34,215 bases of DNA from Chara braunii (taxonomy: Eukaryota > Streptophyta > Charophyceae > Charales > Characeae). A program made the translations under genes and the position numbers. The stretch's first letter is position 1. Every line of letters begins with the position of its first letter. Below the pieces are notes generated by a model, which saw nothing but the letters and a program-made list of their open reading frames with translations, was not told the DNA's origin and searched no databases. Below are positions 9,240 through 19,463 of this stretch, one piece after another. The DNA is taken from positions 309,437-343,651 of the forward strand of contig BFEA01000409.1 of assembly GCA_003427395.1 (NCBI GenBank), given 5' to 3'.

Positions 9240-9654
9240 AGGAGGAGCACATTATTGACATAATCTGTAGATTAATCATATGTCCTGCTCCCATCTTTTT
9301 CTTTGGTTGAAGCAAAATTCAAATCTGAAGCTAAGACATGAAGCACTTTGAAGAACAGATTCAACAGAAATAATTAAGTCAAGAATACCCAGTAACAATT
9401 ATCTACCTCATGTCGCATCCTCGCTTGTGACCCTCGTCGTCCCTCACATTTTATAACATAATTCATTACCTGATAGATCCACCGAGCGACCGCTATTAAG
9501 ACATACAAGTGAATGCCTGCGGCAGACGAGGCGGGGACCACGAGGGGGGGAAAAACATATCGCGGGTGGCACCACACGCAGCAGGCTGCAGTATGCGGAG
9601 GGCGTGGTGCCACGCAGGTCGGGCGCTAAACAGCGGAGTATGTGGGCGATGACA

Positions 9655-9954
9655 CACTCCCTAAATCAGAAGGATGCAGAGCCAGTAGTTAAGCGAGGCC
9701 CAGTGCCCCCGGCGCAAGGATGAGGGCGATATGGTGGTGTATCTTCCCTTGTTCTAGCGGAAGATTCATTCTCATACCCCCCCTCCCCTCACAAAAAGAA
9801 AACTACCGAGAGGACAACTGTAAATGGGCCGAATGGCTGTGAGATCCCATTTCCAGCACGAGCAGTTGAGTGAGGCCCCATGCCCCCTGTGCAAGGATGA
9901 GGGCAATATTGCGGTGTATCTTCCTGTGTTCTAGTGGAAGATTCATTCTCATAC
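9655..9954. repeat. Two copies of a dispersed repeat with a GAATGAATCTTCC-type end
   Basis: Copies at about 9665-9777 and 9840-9954 share GAGGCCC, a block GCAAGGATGAGGGC, GGTGTATCTTCC, GTTCTAG and GGAAGATTCATTCTCATAC. The last block is the reverse complement of an end found in at least seven other places in the window. The internal CCATGCCCCCTGTGCAAGG (9879-9897) resembles the centre of U6. Confidence 0.7.
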
Positions 9955-10120
9955 ATCGCCCCGCGCAAAAAAAAAACATACTAAGCGAACAACGATAAAT
10001 GGGCCTGCTGGCTCTGACAACCCATCGCCCAAAAACGCCAAAAAAAAGCAACGAATCTGGTGAAAACTAGTATCTACTGAAAAAAAACAAAGAATCTACA
10101 GTAGAGCCAGGCCCGTTACA

Positions 10121-10160
10121 TGAGAACGAATCCTCTTCTAGAACATGGAAAGGTACAGCA
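10121..10160 (+). repeat. Fragment of the GAATGAATCTTCC repeat family
   Basis: TGAGAACGAATCCTCTTCTA followed by GAACATGGAAAGGTACA matches the consensus of the family end and its inner sequence with a few changes. Confidence 0.55.
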
Positions 10161-10325
10161 CCCATTTTTCCTTTCTGTCTTTTGTGGCCAGCTCTTGAAC
10201 TTGCGTGGCACGCAAAAAGAAAAAACAGCGCTCGGTCACCCTGAAGCACCTCCACCGCTATAAGCCAGCCTCTGAACTCGCGCAAATGGACAAAAAAATG
10301 CCTGCGATTTCTGCGGTTTCTGCTC

Positions 10326-10359
10326 CCCCCCCCCCCCCACCCAACCCCAACCCCAACCC
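10326..10359 (-). repeat. C-rich tract with G-quadruplex potential on the - strand
   Basis: A run of 13 C or more is followed by repeated CCAACCC. On the - strand this gives four or more G-runs of at least three with short spacers. It is not the plant telomere repeat. Confidence 0.75.
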
Positions 10360-10496
10360 GTGCCAAGCGTTTTCCCAACGCTGTAAGCCCGGCCTGGCGG
10401 GAGCGTTATGCCAGACCCGGCTTACACTTTAGTACGAGTATAGAGAGAATCCTCCTTCCTCACTGCCGAAGGTAGTGACGTACATCTGGAAGAAGA

Positions 10497-10607
10497 CTAC
10501 CGTGTTCACCCGATTACAACGTACGGCCATTATTACTGTATCTAGACTCGAAGTTGCCCCAAATACAGCTGTAATAACCGTACTTTGTATTCGGGTGAAG
10601 GTGGTAG
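10497..10607. mobile_element. Palindromic MITE-like element, copy 3 (subfamily B)
   Basis: The 111-bp element starts CTACCGTGTTCACCCGATTA and ends TATTCGGGTGAAGGTGGTAG. The inner arms carry the subfamily B GTAC motif on both sides. The central core is ATCTAGACTCGAAGTTGCCCC. Confidence 0.8.
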
Positions 10608-10716
10608 TCCTCCTCGGCCCTTTCCTGCTGCCCGTGATGGATGTGCTACACTGGGATGACGGGACCTGAAAGCCCACCATAGCTGCCACTTAGTTACACT
10701 CCTGGTAACTCTCCTC

Positions 10717-10829
10717 CTACCTTCTTCCCCCGAATATAACGTACGGTCATTATAGCTGTATCTAGACTGAAAGATGCCTCAAATACAGCTGTATAATGAC
10801 CGTACGTTGTATTCGGGGGAAGAAGGTAG
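10717..10829. mobile_element. Palindromic MITE-like element, copy 4 (subfamily B, best preserved)
   Basis: This 113-bp element starts CTACCTTCTTCCCCCGAATA and ends TATTCGGGGGAAGAAGGTAG, a perfect inverted match. The arms are about 49 bases with few mismatches around a loop of about 15 bases. It lies 110 bp from copy 3. A transcript would fold into one long hairpin. Confidence 0.85.
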
Positions 10830-11005
10830 TGGTCCAGACTCTCTAAACTTTCCTCCTGCTCTCATGGGAACCCTAAGTCCAATCGTTCTACTCCACAAGA
10901 GTAACCAGAACTGCTATAGCCACATCAAATCATTTGGCCCCTCCACAGCCAGAAGTCCCCTGCAATTGGAGCAGGAGCGGAATGTTTGTTGGTTCAAGCA
11001 GCTTC

Positions 11006-11125
11006 CTGGGTCCATGCTATATCTGTACTCTATCCTGAACTACGTAACTCACATTCCAAGTAGAACTGGGTCCATGCTATATCCGTACTCTATCCTGAAC
11101 TACGTAACTCATGTTCACGTAGAAC
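11006..11125 (+). repeat. Tandem duplication, 60 bp x 2
   Basis: Copies at 11006-11065 and 11066-11125 both contain GGGTCCATGCTATATC, GTACTCTATCCTGAACTACG and TAACTCA. They differ at few positions. Related GGTTCAAGCAGC blocks occur at about 10991 and 11243. Confidence 0.88.
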
Positions 11126-11129
11126 TGGA

Positions 11130-12168
11130 CCCCGGCTCTGCCCTGTACTGGTGGAGGAGCAGAATGTCTACTCCTGTCCTTTGACATTCACCTTAAGCTG
11201 CTCTGCTCCTCCCCTTCAATTGGCGGGGCAGCAGATAGTCTGCTGGTTCAAGCAGCAAGTAATCTGGATCCAGGCACTGCCCCTCTATTATATCCTACTC
11301 TATCCCAAACTCCCTACATCACCTCCAGGTACTACTGGACCTACCGGGGCTCCTTCCCGAGCTACCAGGTACCCAGTCTTGGTGGGAAACCTGCTATCAC
11401 ACTCCCCATTCTGCAGTCTACCTTGTGGATCAGGGACTTGAAACCACGAGGTGCACAGTGCACGCTGCCCATGAGTGTGGTGCATAAACCAATTTCGCAC
11501 AGCCGTTTCTTTCTGCAATATGTATACTCTGCACCCCATTTACTCACGGCAGTCCACCAACGTCATTGTGATCTTGCCCTAAGCCTTCTGGGTAACCAGG
11601 CCTACCCATCACTCCATGGGTAATCCAGCCTACTAATCCTGTTTAGCGTCCACTCACGTACTTGTACTTCGGGTCAACCGTGTCCCTTTTAAGGCCCGTA
11701 ATTTCAGATAAGCCGCACCCTAGATGTGGATCGACACATGAGCATGCAGGTCAGTATCACAGCACACCCAACCAACCCATGAGCACAGTCAAAAGGTGCA
11801 GACTTTCTTCACTGTTAGCCTAAACACAGCAATACTCGTACTGGGAGTTCTCAGCCAAAGTATACCAAAAGATGGCATTTTCTCAGTCACAACATAAATG
11901 TACTATTTACCAGATAATGGTCGTTGCGGCGACGTTGCACTTATTAAGTTATTAGTATATTGTCAGATGTGCAGAGTGATAGATACGTTTTAAGCGTACA
12001 ATCTCAACTCTGTTTTATGTCTCCGAGGGCTGGGTGCATGGGTTGTTGCTTGAGAGACTCTCTTGCTGTCAAGCGCCCCTCAGTCGTCCGTCCTCATACA
12101 TCCAGAGTGTCGCTGGACACATTGATGGCGGTTTTCGCTGGACAAAAAAATTGATGGCAGTTTTCGCT
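11130..12168. other. No gene recognised
   Basis: Unique-looking sequence with short frames on both strands that lack protein character. A weak repeat of the preceding 60-bp unit's flanks continues to about 11300. A GTTTTCGCTGGACAAA motif is duplicated at about 12131 and 12160. Confidence 0.5.
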
Positions 12169-12390
12169 GGACAAATTGATGATGAACATAGTCTTGCAGA
12201 GGGTCAATGATGCAAAAAGCTCTAAAAGGGAGGGTCAGCTATTAGATAGAGAAAGATGAAAACGAAGCCCCTAAATCAGAGGACAAATTGATGATGAACA
12301 TAGTCTTGCAGAGGGTCAATGATGCAAAAAGCTCTAAGGGAGGGGCAGCTATTAGATAGAGAAAGACGAAAACGAAGCCCCTAAATCAGA
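12169..12390 (+). repeat. Tandem duplication, 112 bp and 110 bp
   Basis: Copies at 12169-12280 and 12281-12390 are nearly identical, both starting GGACAAATTGATGATGAAC and ending GAAGCCCCTAAATCAGA. A two-base difference lies in an A-run. It is a very recent duplication. Confidence 0.93.
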
Positions 12391-12718
12391 GGAAATCAGG
12401 CACGCTGCCCATGCTTCTTTCTATGCCATGATGGAGAGTGAACAAACGCACACACGATGTTGGGTGGGCCGAATTGCATCTCTCTCCGGAAGCAAGTGAA
12501 AAAAGAAACGGCGGTACAGAGGCAAAGTGCGAAGGCTGTGGTTGGTTCCCTATTGCAGATCCATAAGGAAGTTGACGGGCATGGGTGAACAGAATGTATG
12601 CCATCCGTCAGCCTGTCCAACCAGTGCAAGTCTGCAACTCTACTCTTCCGTCTGTGGTGCAGGGTAGCCCTCTTGCTTGGTTGGTCAAGGGGCAGGAGTA
12701 ATTATCCAGATTGCCAGA

Positions 12719-12806
12719 CTACCGTCTTCATCCGAATACAATGCCCGGACGTTATTGCTGTATGTAGACTGAAAGTTGCCCCAAATACTGCTTATAACAA
12801 CCAGGC
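12719..12806. mobile_element. Palindromic MITE-like element, copy 5 (left part)
   Basis: It starts CTACCGTCTTCATCCGAATA and keeps the core TGTAGACTGAAAGTTGCCCC, but the right arm is lost after AACAACCAGGC. A family right end occurs at 12981-13019, so either sequence was inserted between them or two partial copies lie close together. Confidence 0.65.
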
Positions 12807-12980
12807 TTTCTTTTTCTTTTTTGAGAAGAAAAAGGGCGTCAACCTTGAGATACCATCATTGACCTGAGCGGCCCCAGGTAACTCAGAGTTCTTTTTGTTC
12901 TGTTCATCGGATTGCATCCGGATTCCAACTCGGCTCTGTATTCCGACAGTTCATGTGTGTACCAACTGCGCTAGCCCCGT

Positions 12981-13019
12981 TCGTAACGACTCGGTGTTCT
13001 ATTTGGGTCAAGACGGCAG
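12981..13019. mobile_element. Right end of a palindromic MITE-like element
   Basis: CGTAACGACTCGGTGTTCTA and TTTGGGTCAAGACGGCAG match the subfamily A right arm. There is no left arm next to it. It may belong to copy 5. Confidence 0.55.
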
Positions 13020-13320
13020 CTAGGTCTGTCAAGGGCCAGAAATAATCCTCCACAGTGAATTCTCAATTGTGTGTTTCTGGTGTTTGCTTCCTACATATAG
13101 CTTATCGTCATCTGCCCATCCATATGCGCTTCTTTGTCAGTCCACCTGCATGGCCATGTGCCTACCCCCCTGTGAACTAACCTGCCTGATCAACTTGCAT
13201 TGGGATGCATTCTATGAAGATGCGTCGTCGTTGGCATGTCAAGCTTGCTCTGTGTCGTCTTGTTTCCTTCGATCTTGGTTTGTCTTTGGTTCGTAAACTT
13301 TGTCGTCCTATCTATCATGG

Positions 13321-13398
13321 TGAATCGAACTGCTGAATCGAACTGCTGAATCGAACTGCTGAATCGAACTGCTGAATCGAAGTGCTGAATCGAAGTGC
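13321..13398 (+). repeat. Minisatellite, 13 bp x 6
   Basis: TGAATCGAACTGC is repeated without spacers. The last two units carry one shared change (AAGTGC instead of AACTGC). Confidence 0.97.
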
Positions 13399-14332
13399 AT
13401 CGAACCGATATGTCTCGTCTGACCGTGAATGGGTAACGATTATGAAAGTGTTATGCTTCTTTGAACTGCTATGAACTGGCTTCGTTGCTTCTTACTTGAT
13501 TGGTTTCTTCTTATTTAAGCGACTGCTTGTGAAAGTTTGCTCACATATCAGCAACCTGGGCTAGGAGAGGGGGTTATTTCTCGTCGTATGCTTAAGTGGC
13601 AGATATCTAGGTTCTCATACCAAAGCTTGCCCTTCACTCTATTGAAAGCAATAGTTTAGCCTCCTCTTCAGTGTTGCACACCCTGACCGTTGGTGACCCT
13701 AGACTGGTCGGCTGGTTGGCACCTAACGGTCGGGGGTCGCCGGCGCCCCACAAAAAAAAAAAAAAAAAANNNNNNNNNNNNNNNNNNNNNNNNNNNNNNN
13801 NNNNNNNNNNNNNNNNNNNNNNNNNNNNNNNNNNNNNNNNNNNNNNNNNNNNNNNNNNNNNNNNNNNNNNNNNNNNNNNNNNNNNNNNNNNNNNNNNNNN
13901 NNNNCCCAACCCCCCATCCCCAAAAGTTTCTCAGCGGATTTGGGCTGTACTCAGCAAGCGCGGTACAGCTTCCAATTCAGATCTAAGAAAAAAATTGTGG
14001 ATGGTTGTTTTCTGACTGATCGGCTGCAATACGGTCGGCGGTCGGCAGCGATGCAAGCATGCTCCTCTTTAAAAAAAAAAAATGTTAATGTGGATCATTC
14101 CTCTATTTTTTAAACTTAGCTATATTGTTCTCTCAATTATATCTCCCACTACCTACCTAGTACCGACTACCTACCCATATATATGGCCTTGTATATGTCC
14201 TTACACCAGCCTCCACCCGCGTCAAAGCACCGCTGGGTAATCCGAGAAATCTTTCCTTTTTGCTTCAGTCCGGGTTGTTCCTAACCCCCGGCAAAGGTTG
14301 GAAGGGACGAAGGGATAGGCCCTACCAAACCA
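13399..14332. other. No gene recognised; includes an assembly gap
   Basis: An A-tract at 13752 leads directly into the N gap. Flanking sequences are rich in GGTCGG. I see no coding signal. Confidence 0.5.
13770..13904. other. Assembly gap (135 N)
   Basis: A run of N directly follows an A homopolymer of about 18 bases. The apparent open frames that cross it are meaningless. Confidence 0.99.
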
Positions 14333-14434
14333 ATGAATGGATCATTTCTCATTTGATGCATGTCATCCTTGTGCAGGGACCATGCTAATTTTCTCTGTGT
14401 TGTTCCAATTTTAATGGATGTCATAGAGGAAAGT
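14333..14434 (-). pseudogene. U6 snRNA pseudogene, antisense, near full length
   Basis: On the - strand the copy reads GACATCC, AAAATTGGAAC, ACAGAGAAAATTAGCATGG, CCCTGCACAAGGATGACATG and GAGAAATGATCC, following the U6 order to near its 3' end. The ACAGAGA box is at 14392-14398 and the AGC triad at 14384-14386. The 5' stem-loop is destroyed. Several changes from U6 are C to T or G to A at CpG sites (GCGC to GCAC, CACGC to CATGC), which suggests decay of methylated DNA. No U6 promoter elements lie upstream on that strand (14436-14520 is T-rich but lacks a TATA box). Confidence 0.85.
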
Positions 14435-14435
14435 C

Positions 14436-15545
14436 TAGCCTCCTTTGCTTCTGTTCTTTGTGATTTTTTTTTTTTTTGGCTTCATTATGTGTTTTTTTTT
14501 TTGGCCACTTTGCTACTGTCCTAACGTATACCATCCTTTGTGTGTTGTGTACACAATGTTGTGATCGACAATGGACAGAGCCATCCTTTTCTGAAGAAGT
14601 ACGAGGGGCAAAATGTGAACATCTCTAGGCTTTTGCAAACCAGTGCTTGAGGCAGGGGGCGGGCTTATCCAAGAACCCCAGTGCGTTGGTGTCAACGGGT
14701 ATTTGCCATTGTCCGAATGGGTGCCTGCTATGGTTTGCACGTCGACAAGGTCTATAATAGGATAGCATTGCCAGTGACGCGGTGATTGTCTGCCAAAAAA
14801 GAATGATTGTAGCTGTAATTCAAAGACACTTGGTATGCCTGAACATCACTGGCCCTCTGTGAGCATTATGGCGAATGGGTTCGAATGTGGAGAATAAAGA
14901 CCGCTGTATGCAGGAATGTGTACTAGAAGAGTTGTGCACCTGTGGCTCGCTACAGGTCTATCAGCACTTATGTTTTGAAGGTCGACCAGTGCAGAAAAAG
15001 TCAACAGTCTATTTTTGGTAAGTGAACACTGAGGTACTCTGTGATGGTCTCTGCTTTTTAATTTTTTTTGGTTGGTTGGTTTTCGAGTTTCTAAAGCATC
15101 GTTGATGTTTTCGTGGAGCTCCCTCCCTAGTACACGATTGTGCATGCAGTAATACGACGTATTCTCCTGTGGTGCGAATCTGCACGCTGATCTGCACGCT
15201 GTTTCATTTAACTTGTTGGCTTTGTATTGCTCTTTTAGCAATTCCAGGCCAAAATAGGAACAAGGAAAAAAAAAAAGAAAAAAAAAAAAAGCAAGGGCAG
15301 TCACCATCATGGGGGGGAGTTAGGAGGGGTGAAGATGGGGAGGAATGAGGGGAGGAATGAGGGGAGGAGAAGATGGTGGATGTTGTGGAGGTGGTAGAGT
15401 GTTTGGTAGTGTGCGGATGTGCAAGCTATTCCATGTAATTTCTTGGGTTTGCCCTGCACATATTTTCCAAGGCCGGCGTAAGATAAGGAATGACACCAGC
15501 AGTGTGGAGAGGGATACTGTTTTTATTTTTTTATTTTCAAGTTCA
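14436..15545. other. No gene recognised
   Basis: It contains T and A homopolymers at 14467-14503 and 15266-15290 and a short repeated GGGGAGGAATGA at 15336-15367. Frames on both strands are short and unconvincing. Confidence 0.5.
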
Positions 15546-15776
15546 GTAGAAAAAATATTTTAAAAAAAGCTAGGTTACCTGGTCGGACATCCAGGACCCC
15601 CCTGACCATCCGGGGTTGTCCGATCGGGACAACCGGTTGGACATCCTCCCCGGGCAGTCTGTCCGAGCCTGAACGCGAAAAAAGAAAAAAAAAGAAAAAA
15701 AAAAAAGAAGAAAAAAACAAACAAACAAACAAACAAACAAACTATGTTATGCAGAAAAATAAACTGAATAACTTTT
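15546..15776 (+). repeat. A-rich/GC-island dispersed repeat, copy 2
   Basis: The order repeats that of 4923-5084: GTAGAAAAAAT, AGCTAGGTTACC, a GC-rich core, an A-rich tail (here with AAAC repeats), then CTATGTTATGCAGAAAAATA. The core differs in sequence but again forms short hairpins, for example GGTTGTCC-GATCG-GGACAACC near 15613-15633. Confidence 0.65.
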
Positions 15777-17108
15777 ACCGTGGGATGACATCGAAATGCA
15801 TTATCAAATTAAAAAAATAAAAATAAAAATAAAGACACCCCCATTTTTATTTTTTTATTTTTTTGGTGCTTTTAACTGCCAAAAAATGGAGTTGTTCAGG
15901 CCCGGACGTCCGGGACCCCTGACTGTCCGGCAAGGGCGTCCTGCCATCGGACAACTTGTGAACATAGAAAAAAAAAAGGTAAAAAGTCTTTGAAAAACTT
16001 ATTATTTGTCAAAGCGGTGCTTTAAGGGGGACTCGTTGCTGAACTTACTTTTCAAAACTGTTTCCATATCTTCTATCTATCTTTAGTATCTTCTTTTTTT
16101 TCCTTACTCTCTAATGGTTCCTCTTCCTAGTCAGCACAGGACTTCCCTGGCGATTGATCCATCCGACCAATGAGCAATGTAAATGAATGTTTTCCTGATA
16201 TTGCCGGCAGACTCTAATGTTACGATTAGAGGCATCAGCAAAATATGAAAGCTGTGATCTATTCTCATCAGTATAGTGAAAAAAAGACAAGAAAGTAGGA
16301 GGGGAAAAAATGTTGCCTGCCAAGAAATGGAGATGGCGATGGAAGAGTGGCAGGGAAAGAATGTTGTCTGCTAAGAACAGGTGAGACAGTATCATGGCAG
16401 TGGAACAGGGGCATGGACAAAATATGCGTAAGATGGGGCTGTGTGCAGTTAGGGTGTCGAATGACAGAAGGATGTTAGCTTGTTCGGCTTGGCTGCTTGA
16501 TGCCAATAAAAGAAAGTTTGGGCTAAACCTGTATCTGTTTCGGGTGGGAGTCTGCTTAGCAGTGGCCAACGAACGGGTCGAAGTCCTGCCTTGGGGGGCT
16601 GAATGTGAAGGCGGGATAATGCCAATCGATGTCGGAGCCGTTGTCCACACATTTTGCTTACATCTGATGATGTGGAAGGATTCATGCTGCAGACACCCAG
16701 TCCCGGTCCCACGGTCCCGACAAGTCCCAAGTCCCAGGGCCGTCCCGTAGGGTCTAGAGGCCGAAGCGTCATCGGTCGGTAGGTGTCGGTACCGAAGCCT
16801 CGTAGGTCGGTAGGAGTCCATCCGGTACCCGACAAGAAAAGTCCAGAAGCGTCCAGTCCGGTCCGACAGTCCCAATTCCAAATTTGCAGTATGTCCCAGG
16901 AAAGTCTGGAAGCTACCGGACCGATGAACTGTTTGCAGCAGACAGGCCGCGGCCGACCGGTAGCAGTCTGAAGCAGGCCAAGCCAGGCTAAGCCCAGCGA
17001 AGCCAAGTCCTATATTTAGCTGCTACAGTGCAGCGGCTCGTCACTTGTTCAGTTGCGAGATGCAGAAGCGCTGCTGCGGCTTGTGCGTTAAGGCAACTTG
17101 GGCACTGT
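15777..17108. other. No confident gene; GGAC/GTCC-rich low-complexity block
   Basis: It holds the 12-bp palindrome CCGGACGTCCGG near 15901-15912, a duplicated block (TGTTGCCTGCCAAGAA and TGTTGTCTGCTAAGAA) at about 16310-16375, and a degenerate GGTCGG/GTCCC-rich block at 16690-16880. The long - strand frame from 16881 to 16111 looks like a by-product of this composition. Confidence 0.5.
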
Positions 17109-17141
17109 GCGCCCGAAGAAGAAGAGGTCTTCTTCGGGCGC
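17109..17141. repeat. Perfect inverted repeat, 14-bp arms
   Basis: GCGCCCGAAGAAGA at 17109-17122 pairs exactly with TCTTCTTCGGGCGC at 17128-17141 around the loop AGAGG. No T-run follows, so a terminator role is unsupported. Confidence 0.92.
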
Positions 17142-17718
17142 TTGAGACATACTCCATAGCTAGGCTAGCGGTAGATCAGGAGAACGGCGGCCATAGCCGC
17201 CAAGGTGTAAACTACCTGAGTGGGTGTATCCAAGGTAATGATCCAGGGTAGAGAGAGAGTGAGCCAGAGAGAGTCAAAGGAAGAGAGAGAGAAGAGGGGA
17301 GAAGCCACAGCCGATATCCGGTTGAGGTCCGTTGTGCGTATGTGTGCGGTGGAGGAGCTGGTGGAGAAACATTCTTGTATATTGATAATAATATTGGAGA
17401 GGACATCTTCAAGTGTTGATCGTATCTCGATTTGGCTTCTCGCTTGTAAACTCTCGCACGTGCATGTTCATTGATGAATGTGAGGTTGAAGTTGACGAGT
17501 ACTTGGCTCATTTCAGATGATTCTTTGACTGGCAATCAATGTTGGACCCATTGTCCAATTTGTCCACACATTTTGCTTGACCCGGTTGCTTAGAGGTCCT
17601 TCATACCAAAAGGGGCATGATTGGGTAGATGTATTGGGGATGGTTAGTGTGGATCAGGAATCCAGTTTTCTGTCAAAGCCATCGTATTACCTTACATTAT
17701 GTACAATTTTTGTTCTGT

Positions 17719-17744
17719 TTCTGTTTTGTTTGAGCAAAACAGAA
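17719..17744. repeat. Inverted repeat, 10-bp arms
   Basis: TTCTGTTTTG and CAAAACAGAA flank TTTGAG, forming a perfect hairpin in T-rich sequence. Confidence 0.85.
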
Positions 17745-19050
17745 CCTTATGGTTCTGGCTGCTTGTCCATTCTGGGGAGCGTCAGTCCGGTTCCTATTCC
17801 ACGGGCAAGTCAGAAAAGATACATTGAGTACTCTCACACGGTCCTCCCCCTTATGGTGTGAAGGACCGAAGGACGGACATTGATTACTTCCTGTGGGAAG
17901 AATGTATCGTCCCTTAACCCTGCCTAACTTAGCCTGATTGAAGTACTCTAGAATTCTGGTGCCTCTCTGTTATACTGCCCTGCTCAACTCCACTTGTGGT
18001 GGCCTGGCTACAGAGCTGTCTCTCGCGTATCCCTTATATGACATGTGAAATAGTCAATGCGTGTATTTTACCTCCGTTTTCTAGCAGGTGATGCTCCCCA
18101 CCAATATTGGAGCTTCTTTTCCAAAAAAGAAAAAAAAGAAAAAAAAAAAGAAAGTGTATTTTACTCTTTTGTAAAGTCGACAGTGAACATGACAGTGTGC
18201 ACACACACGTTTGTGGGTTCTGTGTACTTCAGTTGCGACTCCAGTGCTTCTCAGCTTGGTATCTGTTTTCGAGAAGCGGTGCACCGATGAAGGATATACT
18301 TGGTATTCCCATGCTGATTCTTTTCTTCGGTTTTTCACGATCGTGCCTTCAAAAAAAATCTGAGATGGAAGTTTGATTGGTTTGCTGCACCGTATGTTGC
18401 GCGCTGGGAATTGAGGTACCATGGGCTCTCCTTGCAACCCTTTTTTCTGGCATCGCGCGCCTCTCCTGACTTTTGCTTTCAGTGTACTGTAGATGCACTG
18501 TTAAATTGCTGAAATGCAAGTTTGCTTGGTTTGCTGCAGGATATGCGCATGCTGTGAATCGAGGCACCGCAGGCTCACCGTCTAAGTTCTAACCCTTAGA
18601 TGCCGAACAACAAGCACAAGCATCCGACAGTCATACTTTGTGCTTTCCGTGTATTGCACTTGTGCATTGAGCCCCCCCTGTTGCCCGCTTTTTTGTTCCT
18701 TTTTGTGCTTTTGACCTTCAGTTTCCCTGTGCTCCTTTCTGTATTTCACACCTTCTTTGCACTCCTGCTTTGTGCGCCCGCCCGTCTTCGGGTTACTTCG
18801 CTTGCTTTCCCACATCTCTTCCTTCTTTGGCACTGGTCAGATGAAAGGATGTTGGATTCATTTGCAGAGAGTCGGGCTGTCCCCTCTGCAGTCGGATACT
18901 ACACTTCCTTTGGACCTTCTGTCCTACCCATAACTTCGTCTGCTTGCCTGCACCTCAGCTTTGCTGACTAACCCTCTTTCCCCTTCCTCTGAGTCTCTGA
19001 CCCCCTAGAGGTTTCCATAGCGATGCCGTTGCTCTCGTATCTTTTGTCAC
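17745..19050. other. No gene recognised
   Basis: This stretch has an A-rich run at 18121-18150 and a repeated unit GAAGTTTGATTGGTTTGCTGC / CAAGTTTGCTTGGTTTGCTGC-like at about 18368 and 18517. No convincing frame or RNA was seen. Confidence 0.5.
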
Positions 19051-19053
19051 GAT

Positions 19054-19187
19054 GATAGGTTTATTCAACCTGATTGCCATGCTGGCGAAGATGAGACATC
19101 TGAACAGGCCCAAGATGTTCGATATGCCAATCAGGGCGACAAGATTGCTGTTATCAATGCAGCTCCTGCGCAGGCCTGACAAGCAGG
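19054..19187 (+). CDS. Possible exon of an unknown gene (weak)
   Basis: An open segment ends at CAG/GTAATC and reads FNLIAMLAKMRHLN followed by RPKMFDMPIRATRLL, which looks less repetitive than the surroundings. A GATAG acceptor precedes it at about 19051-19052. However, a second + frame and the - strand are also open here, and I recognise no family. No partner exon was found. Confidence 0.15.
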
Positions 19188-19463
19188 TAATCCAAGTGGG
19201 GTGATTGAATGGTCTTATGGGATGGCGGGTATGGTGGTGAACTGCTCGCACGTGGTCAGATCTGGAGGTCGTTCCACTGGAGGCTTTTGACAGCACTAGA
19301 CCTTTCATGTTGTGGGTTTGTGGTGATAAGTTGGACAAGAGGATAAGACCTTCCGGGGAAGTTTCCTAAGATATTCTCTGAAATGTGGTCTGCCAAGCGG
19401 GGCTTTCTGTACGACACGATAAGGCCACAAATTTACAAGCTGGTAAATTTGAGCCCCAAGCGT

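Larger units (their letters stand above)
9054..10496 (+). other. MKK: Downstream intron sequence of the kinase gene; no exon seen
   Basis: Starting at donor GTAGGT, this stretch should be intron. It holds the second copy of the GCAGTGAAC repeat, two copies of a repeat ending in AAGATTCATTCTCATAC, and a C-rich run at 10326. No sequence encoding the missing HPF tail was recognised here or further downstream. Confidence 0.5.

Noticed and set aside
10326-10359. Possible telomere-type repeat
   Set aside because: The CCAACCC/CCCCAA pattern is not the plant CCCTAAA repeat and is very short.
13321-13398. Possible CRISPR-like array
   Set aside because: The 13-bp units are directly adjacent without spacers, and the genome is eukaryotic.
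13634-14015. Open frames across the N gap
   Set aside because: Most residues are undefined; the frames exist only because N does not create stops.
16111-16881. 256-codon open frame on the - strand, the longest in the window
   Set aside because: It crosses a GGAC/GTCC-rich low-complexity block and a duplicated segment, has no recognisable domain or signal, and competing frames are also open.
17000-17560. Possible LTR with TATA-like TATATTT and a later GA-rich stretch
   Set aside because: No second LTR, no primer-binding site and no target duplication could be found.
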